Part shown: positions 12,301 through 22,773 of the stretch, one piece after another
Layout: each line of letters opens with the position of its first letter
Position numbering within the stretch: the stretch's first letter is position 1
Origin: Setaria digitata
Taxonomy: Eukaryota > Nematoda > Chromadorea > Rhabditida > Setariidae
Reading direction: 5' to 3'
Assembly: GCA_003640385.1 (NCBI GenBank)
Contig: RCAB01000727.1
Location: 1 to 23,892 of the forward strand
DNA: 23,892 bases
Program-made: the position numbers and the translations under genes
Notes under the pieces: model-generated
What the model was told of the DNA's origin: nothing
Seen by the model: only the letters and a program-made list of their open reading frames with translations
Database searches by the model: none

Positions 12301-12877
12301 ATAAAGCAGGAAGAAAATCAATTTTGGAATTTCAATTTTATTATATTTTTAAAGACAAAATTTAATTTGTTCTTTATTTTTAATTTAGAAAGTTTTAAAT
12401 CATTTTAATATTATTGCAGAATGAACTGGAGAAGTATAAACGATTAAATAAAGAAAAACGTGTGACAAGTTGTGTTTCACGTATGATTGCATGTGGTGAT
12501 TCTGTATTTTTTGGTATCAGTTTCTCTCTCTCTTTTCTTCCTTTTTTTCTAATTTAATAATTATTTTTTAATTATATTAATAGCTGCTTTTTTTTGCGTT
12601 CCATTCATTCATTATTGATATGTAATTTATTATTAAATTTTAGGGGTTTTAAAAGAAATCAAATTCTTTTTTTTTTTTTTTTTAAATAGGTATGGGTCTC
12701 GGATCAGCAGCATCAGCGGCTATTGGTGGAGCAGTGCTAACATTGCAAGCCGGAATGGTTAGTGCCGGTGTGATCGCTATACCGGTTTCACTTACGGCAT
12801 TATTGGCAATTTGGGCTTATGTATATTACAAGCCGAAAATTCGGTCGTGTCTACAAGATGACTGCCACGACATATAA
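9376..12877 (+). CDS. Atlastin, ER membrane-fusion GTPase (11 exons, 531 aa)
   Basis: Atlastins are dynamin-superfamily GTPases of the endoplasmic reticulum that tether and fuse ER tubules. Exons: 9376-9558, 9695-9793, 9871-10047, 10263-10469, 10746-10856, 11127-11250, 11382-11509, 11729-11857, 12129-12284, 12420-12513, 12690-12877 (TAA). Phases join exactly: 1596 nt, 531 residues plus stop. The GBP-type GTPase domain covers roughly residues 27-310. It has the P-loop GAFRKGKS at 69-76 with Arg72 in the arginine-finger position and Lys75; the switch I Thr129 in RDTAGIWIW; the switch II DTQG at 155-158; and the G4 RD at 229-230. A helical middle domain follows (about 320-460). Residues 465-517 carry no charge and form the two-helix membrane hairpin, leaving a tail of only about 15 residues, much shorter than the long amphipathic tail of vertebrate atlastin-1. 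The ATG was chosen because it follows an acceptor-like AG and leaves a normal-length N terminus before HPVQII. Intron 1 lacks a GT donor (separate entry); the exon 3 donor is placed after TTG because homology gives AVVLMDTQG. Nematodes have more than one atlastin paralog; which one this is was not determined. Confidence 0.93.
9555..9564 (+). other. Atlastin intron 1: expected donor lacks GT
   Basis: Family alignment places the exon 1/exon 2 junction directly before [10 protein letters not shown], so the donor should follow AAG at 9558. The sequence there is AAAAAG|ATATTTT, with no GT. The acceptor at 9694 (AATTTCAG) is normal. Reading through the intron would add about 24 residues and reach a stop at 9628-9630. 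The cause could be a non-canonical AT-AG or GA-AG intron, or a 1-2 base sequencing or assembly error. Confidence 0.6.
9631..9694 (+). repeat. Duplicated acceptor tract at the end of atlastin intron 1
   Basis: GTTTTTAATTTATTATA followed by TTTAATTT(C)AG occurs twice in a row, first ending in ATTTAATTTAG (near 9665) and then in ATTTAATTTCAG (9694). Only the second acceptor keeps the atlastin frame; use of the first would bring in a TAA. This looks like a small local tandem duplication. Confidence 0.55.
11653..11749 (+). repeat. Decayed duplicate of the exon 8 acceptor and 5' end
   Basis: Bases 11653-11681 in intron 7 match the true acceptor and exon 8 start (11721-11749) at 25 of 29 positions, offset by 68 bp. 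All four differences have A or T in the intronic copy where the exon has G or C. The copies are separated by T-rich runs that probably promoted the duplication. The copy has lost the TTTCAG form (it reads TTTCAAG), so it is unlikely to be a regular exon. Confidence 0.7.
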
Positions 12878-14920
12878 TTCTTTCACATTATTTATTTGAT
12901 ATTTTAATCATTAATCAGTCATGCTAATTACGAATATTTTAATGGCAATCCCACCTGCTTACCCATTCATACAAGCAATTTCTGTTATGAATATTTTTTT
13001 TTTAAAAAAAAGTAGCATTTTGCTAACACTCGACTTGTCATTTACGTCTTCATCTATTTATACCAATAAATAATCAGATTTCTGTAAAGTTGAAACGGTT
13101 TTTAGTTTAAAAAATAGCTAACTATCATAACTACACGTACTTCAAGTATTTTATTCCAGCTTAACCAGATTCTTTAAAAAATAAAAAATTAAATTAAGCT
13201 TTGTTAAAATTTTTAAATCATTTGTTATAAAATAAGCAACACTCTTTCAAAGAAAGATTTACTTTAAACATTCAAACAAAGTTTTTTTTTTATATCAATT
13301 TAAAATTATCTAAGCATTTTGTCTTTCATTTTGTCCATCATAAATAATTAGTTTTGTTTAGCTGTGCCTTTACAATTCTTACATCATTCATACTATTCTA
13401 TTTGTTTCTTTCTTTTGCAATAGAACCTTAAAATTTTGCTAAATTTTAATCGAAAATTTTATCATGAGTTTTGCAAAAAGAGAAAGAGTGGGATGGAAAA
13501 GTCATATCATATAATTATTAGTGATTAATAGCTTCATCATTCGTTGCATTTAAATGGTATTATTTACTTCCTATAAACTTTCCATTCGTAGTAAATTTCC
13601 TGAACATTCTTACTAATAATTCAATTTACTTTCATTTCCTCGAAGTTTTTTGTTTCTGCTTGTTCACAATAACTTTTATTAATCAACTGCTTGTTAATTA
13701 TGTATTAATTCCGTTTGTATTTCCAATCAGTCTTGTTTGAAACATTCCTGAAATTTCTTTTTTTTTTTCCTTACCTATTAAGTTGATCAAAATTATTTCT
13801 TTGCTTATCAACTTTTCTTTTGTTATGAAAAATTGAAATTAAAATTAAAAGTAATTTTTTCTTTACTTGAGAGACAAGGAAAATAAAATGACATAAATTT
13901 TGTCTCTCTAGTTTTACCATTTCCGCTTTTTCGGCTTCCGGAACTTTCAGGATAAATTTCAACTATGTTCATATTATTATGAATAAATATAATAAATGAA
14001 ATAAAAAAGTAGTGTGGAAATGGATAATATAAAAGAATGATATATAGATATACTTTAATATGACTATATATGACATTTAATTACTTTATGCTAATAAAAT
14101 GTACTGTTTTTCTCAATCTTTTCTTGTCATTTTTATTAAAACAACTAAAATTTTTATGTATTTAAATGATGTATCATTGCTCCGCCAATGTATAATATAA
14201 GTCTTTGATTATTTTTGTTTCGAAAAAAATTGATCTCTTAACATACTTTACGACTGATTCAAGTTCAAAGCTTCTTTCGTTCCAAAATTTTAATAGCATA
14301 ATACTTACATTCGAGGAAAATTTTAATAAATTCAAAACAGAAAGGACAGGAAAATAGACACTAATATAAAAACAAAACTAGTCATTTCGTTCATTACCTC
14401 AAAATTAGATCAGAAATATTTTTTGTCTTTGTGATAGTTTTTACCCGAAAAATTTTTGATGATAACGAAAAGCAGTTAATTATAGAGCATTTATAAGAAA
14501 ATAAAACGTGGCAACCAATAACAATTAATTGAAAAATTTTTGTAGTAAGCAAAACAAGCACCATTATAAACAGAAATATATGTATATGTATAATACAGAA
14601 AGCAAATGAAAATAAACAAACAAATAAACAAAAGTGCATTGAAAATTGCAGTAAAAGGCTGCATTCATTAAGGAAAAGTTTCTTAACTGTTCAGATAAAA
14701 ATTGAAGGGAGTATTTAACATATGAATTTGAAACTTAATTTTAAAATAAAAGTATAAAGAAAACTTTCGTTTTTTTTTTTTTTTTTTTTTTTGACAAATG
14801 CAGCCAACATGAATTATAACACGTACGATAAAAGAAGGAAAGAGAACAAACCTAGCAAGAAAATGGAATAAAAAGAAAAAAAAAAAAAAAAATTGAAATT
14901 GAAATTGAAGAATGCCCTGA
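12878..14920. other. Tail-to-tail intergenic region
   Basis: This 2-kb gap separates the stop of atlastin (+) from the stop of the PPPY membrane-protein gene (-). It should contain both 3' UTRs. It is A+T-rich with a 23-T run at 14770-14792. The minus-strand frames at 13771-13962, 14394-14639 and 14683-15024 have no family or splice support, and the last is an alternative frame across the real terminal exon plus homopolymer. Confidence 0.6.
13065..13070 (+). promoter_or_regulatory. Candidate polyadenylation signal AATAAA for atlastin
   Basis: AATAAA lies 188 nt after the atlastin stop codon, a plausible 3' UTR length for a nematode mRNA. In A+T-rich DNA the hexamer is common, so the assignment rests on distance and strand. 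Confidence 0.4.
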
Positions 14921-17897
14921 TCATTGGAATATGGCTCCGTCTTGCCTCGTATCATTGACTTGATTTTCCAGTAAGCAATGCCAATCATTTCTTCGCTGTG
15001 GATCTCCATCAAGTGAGCTCTCATATGGTGGTGGAGCTAAAATTTCAAAGTTTATAAATAAATGAACTGAACTATTTGAAAGAAAAATAAATTTCGAACA
15101 GATAAATGTTTTAAAATCTTCCAATTTCTAAATTCATAGACAATATTCAAGATGATTTTTAGGATAAAATATAATGGAACAGTCCAAATTATATTTTTAA
15201 TAAAAGAAAAAAAAAAGAAAATTTGTCATATTATATGAAGCTATCGTTCAGTTAATTACAAAGTTAAACCATTGTCATTAATTTTTTGTTACTAATAAAG
15301 ATAGATCCATTCAAAAAAAAAAAAATGATGTAAGTGATTTTTCGGTTAATGATACGAACCGCGTACAGCATTTCGTCATGCTATACTTGTTTCTCGAGAT
15401 AAAAAGGATGCAATGAGAAGAAAATGCTAATTAAAAGTGTCGAAATTCTCCTTTTTCTTTTTGGTCTTTGCAAAAAAAAAAATGATTAGACATGATATTT
15501 AAGTTAAAGACCTGCAAACTGGTTTTGTTGCACATATTTTGTTCCAAATTCCTCGTTGTTAACACTATTATAATAGGATAAAAAACATAAGTTGTGAAAA
15601 ACTTCATTAATGAATAATATGCAATTAATGAGGAATGAACGTAGTATATTAATTATAAAATCCATAAGGAGTGATTATTTGCAGTGCTAGCAAATAAATC
15701 AGAATGGACATATAAAGCTTTATAACATCGAATTTTGATCTTTCATTCAGACCAAGCTAAATGCTTTATCAATAATATCTAAAAGCTTTTAATATCTAAA
15801 AAGAGAGAGAGAAAAAAAAGACAATTCTCTTTTTGCCTAAGTCTGATATTCATTAAACCATGAGAATTATTACAATGCAGAAAAAAAAAAAGAATAGATC
15901 ATATTATGATTTTTATTAATTAAATAAAATTTTAAAACCAGTTTTCAACAAATAATTGATTTATTCATAAACAATCAAAATATAAGCAGATGGAAACTAA
16001 ATTCATAAGCAAAGAATATATGGAAATTAAAATCCTATCATGAGGATAAGGACTGACTGTTCCAGTACTCTTTAATGCAATTATCTTTAAAGCAATAATT
16101 TATAGCATTTAATATGAGTAGTAAATTTCAATTTCATTAAATACAGTTCGAAAGTGCAGCTATTGATTAAACATTTTTTCAACCTTTTCTTCTTTTTTTT
16201 TTTTTTTTTAATTTATACAGTACCAAAGGTTAGAAATATGTGCAATAAGCACGAAAATTTGAAAATTTGACAAATATAGTAGAATAAAATAAGTAAAATT
16301 TAGAGCGCCAAAGTGTTAATATAATCAGTACTATCATAGTGTTTTAATCATTTAATATTACGTCATTTCAAGTAATGACGTAACTATACTATTTCAAAGT
16401 AAATTTATATGTTGAATTAATTTTCATTCATTAGGTAGTAGATTAATAAAGTGAACATATCATCTTAACTACCTTAAAATTTGTGCTGAAAATGATCCTA
16501 TCTTGGTCTCCCATAAATTTAGCTGGCCATTACCACCTTGATAACTTAATGAAATACCAAAACAGTAATTGTTTAGTGCAGAAAAATTTTGCAGAAATGA
16601 TATTTGATACAAAATAAAAACTTGGAATAAATTCGATGTCATCCATTCTCTTCCGGAAAATGTTTCACTTCTGTAATTAAATCGATATAAATATTAGGTA
16701 TTAGAATAAAAACCTTTTTTTTTTTTCACACATTCTGCTGCATGGGTTTTAACGGAAATTTCAAATATACATTTTATATTTTTACTTATTATATTTTTAT
16801 GATGGAAATATAAAAATTGAAAGTGGTTGTTTATTTGCTTTTTTAAGGTTATGTAAAAAGTTAAGGTTATCCGAAGTTTATTGTCTATTGTAACAATTTG
16901 TATGTGTAAAAGGATTGTGTATTTCGGAAATTGAATGAAAGTGCTACAACAATGCGTGGATGCTTTTCTTTTTACTATCATTTCAGCATCCCAAGAGGAA
17001 AGCAAAGTTGGAATCTCATTCTGCTACTGTGAATTTCATTATTTATCCAGTGACAATCAAGGAATCATTTATCTACAAAATGCCTCCGAAAGAATATTCA
17101 ATTTACGGAGAAGCGGAAAACTCATCGTAGAATAGAAGGAAACTGGATTGAGAGCAGATTTTTCCAGTTAACTTCCCTGGAGACCTTCAACCTCCCATCT
17201 CTTTTTCGTCCTTTTGAAATCAGCTCCTTTCTACTCAGCTTCTCCTAAAACTAAAACATCCCATTTCTAGTATAATTTGAACAAATTACTTTTACTAAAA
17301 TTATTCATTATAAGAACATTTAGCAAAAGATCTCATACAACTTACTTGAATGTATGCCACTTCTTCAATTATCATTTTATTTCAACTTTGAAATTATTCC
17401 GAAATCTTACCTTTTCCTCTTTTGAACAGAAAAGTTCAAATTAAAAATAATTGCGATACAACTTTTCTTCATCATTGTTGAATTAAACTTTATTTCTCTT
17501 ATCATTCGTGTCTCTCAAATCACAAAAATCCAATTCTCGAATTAATCCTACACTTCATCTCGACGATTTCTATGACTAAGATGATCAGATTATTTCACCA
17601 GGGAATATATCCTGGTAAATACTTTTCGATCTTGTAGACTTATTCAACAAGCTGAGACCTAAGTTGAAAGGCTACAAGCCATACCAGACATACTCATACT
17701 TGGCTATAGAAGGTTTCAAATTTTATTTGTTTAATTTTTTCGGAAATTTCAACGGGATAAAATTCCGTGGAAATCATTTAGGGCTAATTGCGATGGCCAA
17801 TCATTGGATTATTAAAAGGAAAAGTCACAAGTCTCGGCTCTTGCATTTTCTTTATATTTATTCCAAGTGGCATAACAGGAAAAATGACTAGTCTACG

Positions 17898-17936
<39 letters not shown>

Positions 17937-19516
17937 CTATTATGGGATAACCTAAACATCAAAAAAGCAGACTAGAAGAAAGTTAAATTAGTTGTAGAAC
18001 ATGGCTTCACTTCAATTCATAGACTGCAGAGGTGGTCCAACTTAATTAAGTAAGAAATTATAGCTTTTGAAATTGAGTTTTACTTGAAAATTAAATCATT
18101 TCGTTAAATATCAGATTTTAAAGAACATTATTTAATTATGATGTCACGAATTAACACAGAAATCGGGGTTTTACATATATTTTAATCAGTTTATTATCAT
18201 CTTTAATATCAGCTTTAATAAATTCTCTTTGGCAGAATATGACAAATATAACATTTCGCTTCTTTTCTTTAAAAATGACAATTTCAAAAAAATAAATAAA
18301 TATAATAAAGCAAAAGGACATAAAAATTGTTGTTGAAGAAGCTAATACACGGAAAATTTTTTGAAAATAAAAAAGATTCCAACCCGAAAATGAATTTACT
18401 GATTTCTTATTTTCATTCTTTATTTTCTTGGATGGCTTCGGGGCTTCGGAAATGTCCATATAAATTAACAAGTAGTCAAAAAAAAAAAGAAAAGAAAAAC
18501 GAGAAAAACTTTTCCTTTTACTTGAAGCTTAAAGCTTAGCAATCTTTAAACAAAAGGAAATCCATTGGGAAATTTGCAAAAATTTCGTCCTTTCCATACT
18601 TTTCTTCGCTTAAAGCTTAGCGTTTTCTTAACGTCCGTATAGACTCATTCTTCCTTTAACTATTTCTTCTTTTTTTTTTTCCTAACACTTCGAAAATTAT
18701 GCTCCCATGGGATATTTATGAATTTAATCAAATAAAGCATCCCAACTTTTAGCATTAAAAAAAGAGAAAGAATGAGAGAACATCACTTGTCAAAAAATAA
18801 GTTTAGAGAAAAGAAACAGATACTAGATATTACGTTTTGAAAAAAAAAAAAAAATATTTTTTTCTGTTTAAGTTAATTATATAATTATTGAAAAATTATG
18901 CAATATTTACAAGCTTACAATATTAATTGCAAGCAATCGTTGTAAAAAAAAAAAAATAAGTAGTTAAATTTCTACTTAAATATTTCACTTTTTCATATTA
19001 TAAATGACAAAATAGAAGTATTTTTGAACGTCTCAATATATTTCTATTTAATTAATAGGTTATTGGGCAAAATTTTTAATGGACAAAAAGAAACCTTCGT
19101 ATGCAATTGGTTTTGTGGATAATGAATCTACAGGACGATAACGCTGTTGTATTCCCTGTGCTGTTGAGCATGCTGAGAGAAAAAACAATGAAATTATAAT
19201 GAATTTTAATAAAAAATCAGAATAAGTTCAAGTTTGGATAGTAAAAAATTACAGCGAATCAAAAGCAGACTTTTTTTCTTTTTTTTTTTTCCTTTGAAAA
19301 TTTAACAATTTGGTCGTATTTTGTGTCATTTGTAAATTATCAAATTCAAGTTGTGTAATTTAATTCAGCATGATTGAGTTAAATTTTTGAAAAATAAAAT
19401 TACTTGATTTGGCAGCATTCATGGGACAAAATGAAAGATTTTTACAAAGGCACATCGTCATTACCGTCAACAGTATGAGTGCACCAATTACGCCAACTAT
19501 AATCACAGCGAGGTAG
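14921..19516 (-). CDS. Single-pass membrane protein with PPPY tail, 3' exons only
   Basis: Three minus-strand exons join in phase: 19516-19404, 19172-19095 and 15036-14921 (TGA stop), giving 101 residues. The first carries a transmembrane helix (YLAVIIVGVIGALILLTVMT) followed by MCLCKNLSFC with three Cys at the membrane edge. The second is Ser/Thr/Gln-rich. The third begins in PPPYESSLDG and ends QDGAIFQ. Acceptors are TTTTAG, TCTCTCAG and TTTTAG; donors are CAA|GTAATT and AAG|GTTTCT. The split codons (phases 1 and 1) give Thr and Ala, and the PPPY motif only reads correctly across the junction phase found. PPxY motifs bind WW domains such as those of NEDD4-family ubiquitin ligases, so the tail probably faces the cytosol and recruits a WW partner. 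The layout is reminiscent of Shisa or WBP1/VOPP1-type proteins, but no family could be assigned. The exon upstream of the TM helix must end with two bases of a split codon; none was found convincingly, so the gene is partial. Confidence 0.65.
16358..16383. promoter_or_regulatory. Inverted pair of TGACGTAA bZIP sites
   Basis: TTACGTCATT and AATGACGTAA form perfect 10-bp arms around a 6-nt spacer (TCAAGT). Each arm holds TGACGTAA, a typical recognition core of ATF/CREB-like and PAR/C/EBP-type bZIP factors. A perfect 10-bp palindrome carrying G+C-containing motifs is unlikely by chance in this sequence. It lies in the large intron and may act as an enhancer; function is inferred. Confidence 0.5.
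17899..17933. repeat. (TA)n microsatellite
   Basis: About 17 uninterrupted TA units. It has no coding potential and is likely length-polymorphic. Confidence 0.9.
18527..18621. repeat. Direct repeat GCTTAAAGCTTAGC, two copies 81 bp apart
   Basis: The 14-mer occurs at 18527-18540 and 18608-18621. Each copy contains the short internal motif GCTTAAAGCTT. No element boundary is visible around them. Confidence 0.6.
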
Positions 19517-19609
19517 CTAAAATTATTCAACATTAGGTAAAAAATAAAAATAAAAAAAAAAAAAAAGAAAAAGAAAAAGAAAAACAATTTCAGAAGCAGA
19601 AAATTTTAA

Positions 19610-19741
19610 AATTAATCTAAAATTTGTGCTAAAAAAAAGGAGCAAAATTTTAGCTTAATTAATGAAATGTTCATTAATTAATCTAAAATTTGTGCTAAAA
19701 AAAAGGAGCAAAATTTTAGCTTAATTAATGAAATGTTCATT
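19610..19741. repeat. Perfect 66-bp tandem duplication, two copies
   Basis: The unit starting ATTAATCTAAAATTTGTGCT is repeated exactly with a 66-bp period. Each copy contains an imperfect hairpin: CTAAAATTT-G-TGCT pairs with AGCAAAATTTTAG across an A-rich loop. Lack of any mismatch indicates a recent duplication (or an assembly artefact). It sits about 95 bp upstream of the transmembrane exon of the minus-strand gene. Confidence 0.9.
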
Positions 19742-21301
19742 CAAACACATTATTTATTTTCAAAGGTTAAAAAATTTAAACAGATTTTTACTAAACAAGA
19801 TTTCTATTTTACATTTAAAATTAAACTCAATTTTAAAGATTTGAACAACCATTCTAAATCTCTTAGTAACTAATTAGTAATAAAATCAATTATGCAAAAA
19901 AATAAATAAAATGGAAGATATGTGAAGAATGTGATGAGTAGTTTAAGCGCTTCAAATAAATGTAAAAGAAATACAGTGAAGTTTGGATAGCTGTTATCCA
20001 CATGAGCTATTCTGTTCTTAACATAAAGGGTTTTTTTAAAAATACTTTTATAAACTTTAGAAATGTCATCTGCATCTTCTCGAGAATTACGAAGCAGCTC
20101 TTGTGGTTGTGGCTTTGAGAATTCCGGATTTAATTGTCATTTTAAAACTGATTTTCCCTTCAATCGTTAACTTGTTTTACACTCACAGATGGCAGAATCA
20201 AATGGAGTGGCTATTTGTTTGGTGTTGAACGAAAATATTTAGGATTTCATCTCTCAGTTTATCGAATTAATCGAAATTCAGCATAAATTTTTCAAGCACT
20301 ATAACCGGAGTTAATGACAGAAGATGTTCAGGATTCGGATAATATATTTTATTTTAAAATTCAATTATTCAAACAATTCAACCTCAATAATTGGCTGACT
20401 AATCAAAGTACACATAACACTATCGAAGAAACATCATCCCAGCGAAGTGAAATTTGATTTAGATTTCCATGTTTACTTGATTACAGTGTTGAAACGTTAG
20501 AAATTGAATGGGTCATACTTCAGTTTAGAAGTTGGTGCTTAAATTCATTTCCGCTCTTGCTTTACTTTTCGTTCGTTAAAAGAGAAAAAGACAAGTTATA
20601 CAGCGTTTTTAAAGTTATATATGTTTCTATTTCTAGCTCGATAATTTACAGATGCGATGAATTCAATAAGAAATAATGAAAAATTTGGAACACAAAAATA
20701 AACTGCTAGGATTTTTAAAGGAATTAAAATTAAGCCAATGATTTTAAAAAAATGACATCCTCCCAAATTACCGGAATTTCTAATTGTCGGAAAATTTCGC
20801 ATTTGCAAACATTCAGAAGAAGTTCATTTAACGGTTCGAAGTGTTAGAAGACAATTTAATGAAACAATCATTTTCTTAATTCACCAAATAAACATGGTAA
20901 ATTCCAATTAATTAACTTTTTCTTTATTTTCTCCATTGATAAAAGTCAAAAGAAAATAAATTAACATCGTTTTACATTTTAAAATATATTGTGCTTTAAT
21001 TTATCTTTTCGAGTTTTAGAATGATCTTCACATGGAATATATTATTTGACGCAACTGAAAACACATTCCTCCTTCTACTACGGCTATTTAATTAACTCAT
21101 AAACGAAGAGTAGGAGGAAATGAAGGCAGAAATATTATTGATGGCTTAGTAATTAAACTTCCATTGTGAATGTTATCCATTCATAACAGCTATAATGATC
21201 CCAAAATAGTGATTAAATTTACCATTTACCTTTTATCATCATTGTATTATCATCATCGTTATTGCCGTTATTTACTATTATTGTGCCCATTATTCCTATT
21301 A

Positions 21302-21370
21302 TAATATATATATATATATATATTATAATATAAAATATATATATATAAAATTACACATATAAGTGTAATT
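21302..21370. repeat. AT microsatellite followed by a hairpin
   Basis: Interrupted (TA)n runs occupy 21302-21347. They are followed by AATTACAC-ATATAA-GTGTAATT (21349-21370), a perfect 8-bp inverted repeat with a 6-nt loop. Confidence 0.8.
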
Positions 21371-22741
21371 GTTTTTGTTGCTGTTGTTATTAATGCTCAA
21401 ATTTACTCTTTATCGAAGCAGTAGTAATTCGTTATTGTTGTTGTTGTCGCTGTCATTTTCCCTAATAACATTCCTACGATCCAATATTCTAATCAGCCAT
21501 ATTGGAATTAATCAATTTAGAATTAATTACCACATCACTGACGTTAATGCTTTTAAAAGCAGCAAATAACAAATTTCAAAACAAACAATAATCTTTTTAG
21601 ATATTTGAAAATATATCGTAAATAATATAACTTAATATTAATTTTAATTCTTCAAATTTAGCATTAAAAAAAAAAAAAGAAAAAACAGAACCTACTAGAA
21701 TTTCAAACAAAAAACAAAAGTAAAAATAACAAAAAAAGTACAAAAAAATAGAAAGTAAAATCTTGAAATTAAACATAAAATTTAACACTTCTTTGCCTAA
21801 AATCTTAAATCTTTATTTTTGTCTCAATAAACATAGTATGGAGTGATTTATAAAATTTTCTGGTATATTTGTTATCCATTCCAGTGAAAGATCTCAAAAT
21901 CCGTCAACAGGAAGGAATAAAAAATGTTGAAAAAAAGAAATTATTAATTTTTTCTTTTATTTATGAAATTCTGTTAGTTATTGCGTGACTGTTAAGAATA
22001 TTTTGAAATATGGAGAGAAAAAAAAAGAAAAACTAATAATTCAAACCGATGAATAAATTGGGAAAACCTTTTTGAGAATAATGTTATTCAATGGTAGTAA
22101 ACTTAATGAGTGCTACATTCGTCAAACTTTTTCTTCAATTTAATGAAATCATCGTTTACGGTAGCATGAGAACACCAATTATTATGATAATACAATTCAT
22201 TCAATATTAACCAACAGTTTAAAAATAGTTTTTAGGTTTGTTTGGAAAAAGGAAATGAAGTTGTTATCATGAATTTTTTCAAGGTTTTAGGATGAAGAGA
22301 GAAAGGGGGAAGAAAGAAAAAAAGAAATCATATATTGTAAAATCTTAAGAAATAATTACTATGAAGGATTTCTACTTATTTGCAATTATTATTTAAAATT
22401 ACTTCTGACTTCTGATCTCATTTTCTAGATTAAACTCAAAATCGACAAAAACATGACGTAGCAACGACAGGTATCTTTTTGAAGCAGGCTTTAATTTTAA
22501 TTTAGAAGGTTAGGAAGATAATGACAACCGATAAAGTATCGAGGAAAAAACGGAAACATGAAATTTACTTTTTTATTACGTGATTCACAATTCAAAAAAA
22601 AATTTGAAGATAATTCTAATCATTTTAGAATTATAAAAAATTCTTTTTTTAACTTTTCATGTAAAGAATAAATAATGTTTTTGTTAGTCCAGAATAATTT
22701 GTTTATCGAACATGAGCATATGAATTAGTTATAATCAATTT

Positions 22742-22773
<32 letters not shown>

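Larger units (their letters stand above)
15037..19094 (-). other. 4.06-kb intron of the PPPY membrane-protein gene
   Basis: The stretch between the last two exons is far longer than any atlastin intron here. It contains a paired bZIP-site inverted repeat (16358-16383), a (TA)n tract (17899-17933), a 14-bp direct repeat (18527 and 18608) and several unassigned open frames on both strands (for example 16469-16670 on -, 16960-17130 on +, 17617-17891 on +, 18151-18471 on -). None of these frames can be joined in phase to the host gene. A nested gene is possible but not shown. Confidence 0.5.

Noticed and set aside
18151..18471. 106-codon minus-strand frame inside the large intron
   Set aside because: Mostly Phe/Ile/Lys from A+T-rich codons, no usable donor in phase with the host gene, and no recognised motif. 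The stretch MDISEAPKPSK looks coding-like but is too short to count.
19872..20145. Open minus-strand frame of about 90 codons, no Met, upstream of the TM exon
   Set aside because: All GT donors inside it are phase 0, whereas the TM exon needs an upstream exon leaving two bases; no acceptor precedes it.
20453..20678. 72-codon + frame following an acceptor-like TTGATTACAG
   Set aside because: No ATG, no partner exon and an overlapping minus-strand frame of equal size; chance length.
21051..21125. CCTCC...GGAGG inverted repeat and a TGTGTTTTCAG minus-strand acceptor
   Set aside because: The stem is interrupted by mismatches, and the exon after the acceptor reaches stops quickly or is only 26 nt.
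21369..21569. Leu-rich + frame resembling a signal peptide
   Set aside because: It is a translation of TTG/GTT/TTA trinucleotide-like repeats starting at a non-ATG codon.
22429..22470. Segment between a strong acceptor (TTTTCTAG) and donor (CGACAG|GTATCT)
   Set aside because: All three reading frames contain a stop within 42 nt, so it cannot be an internal coding exon.
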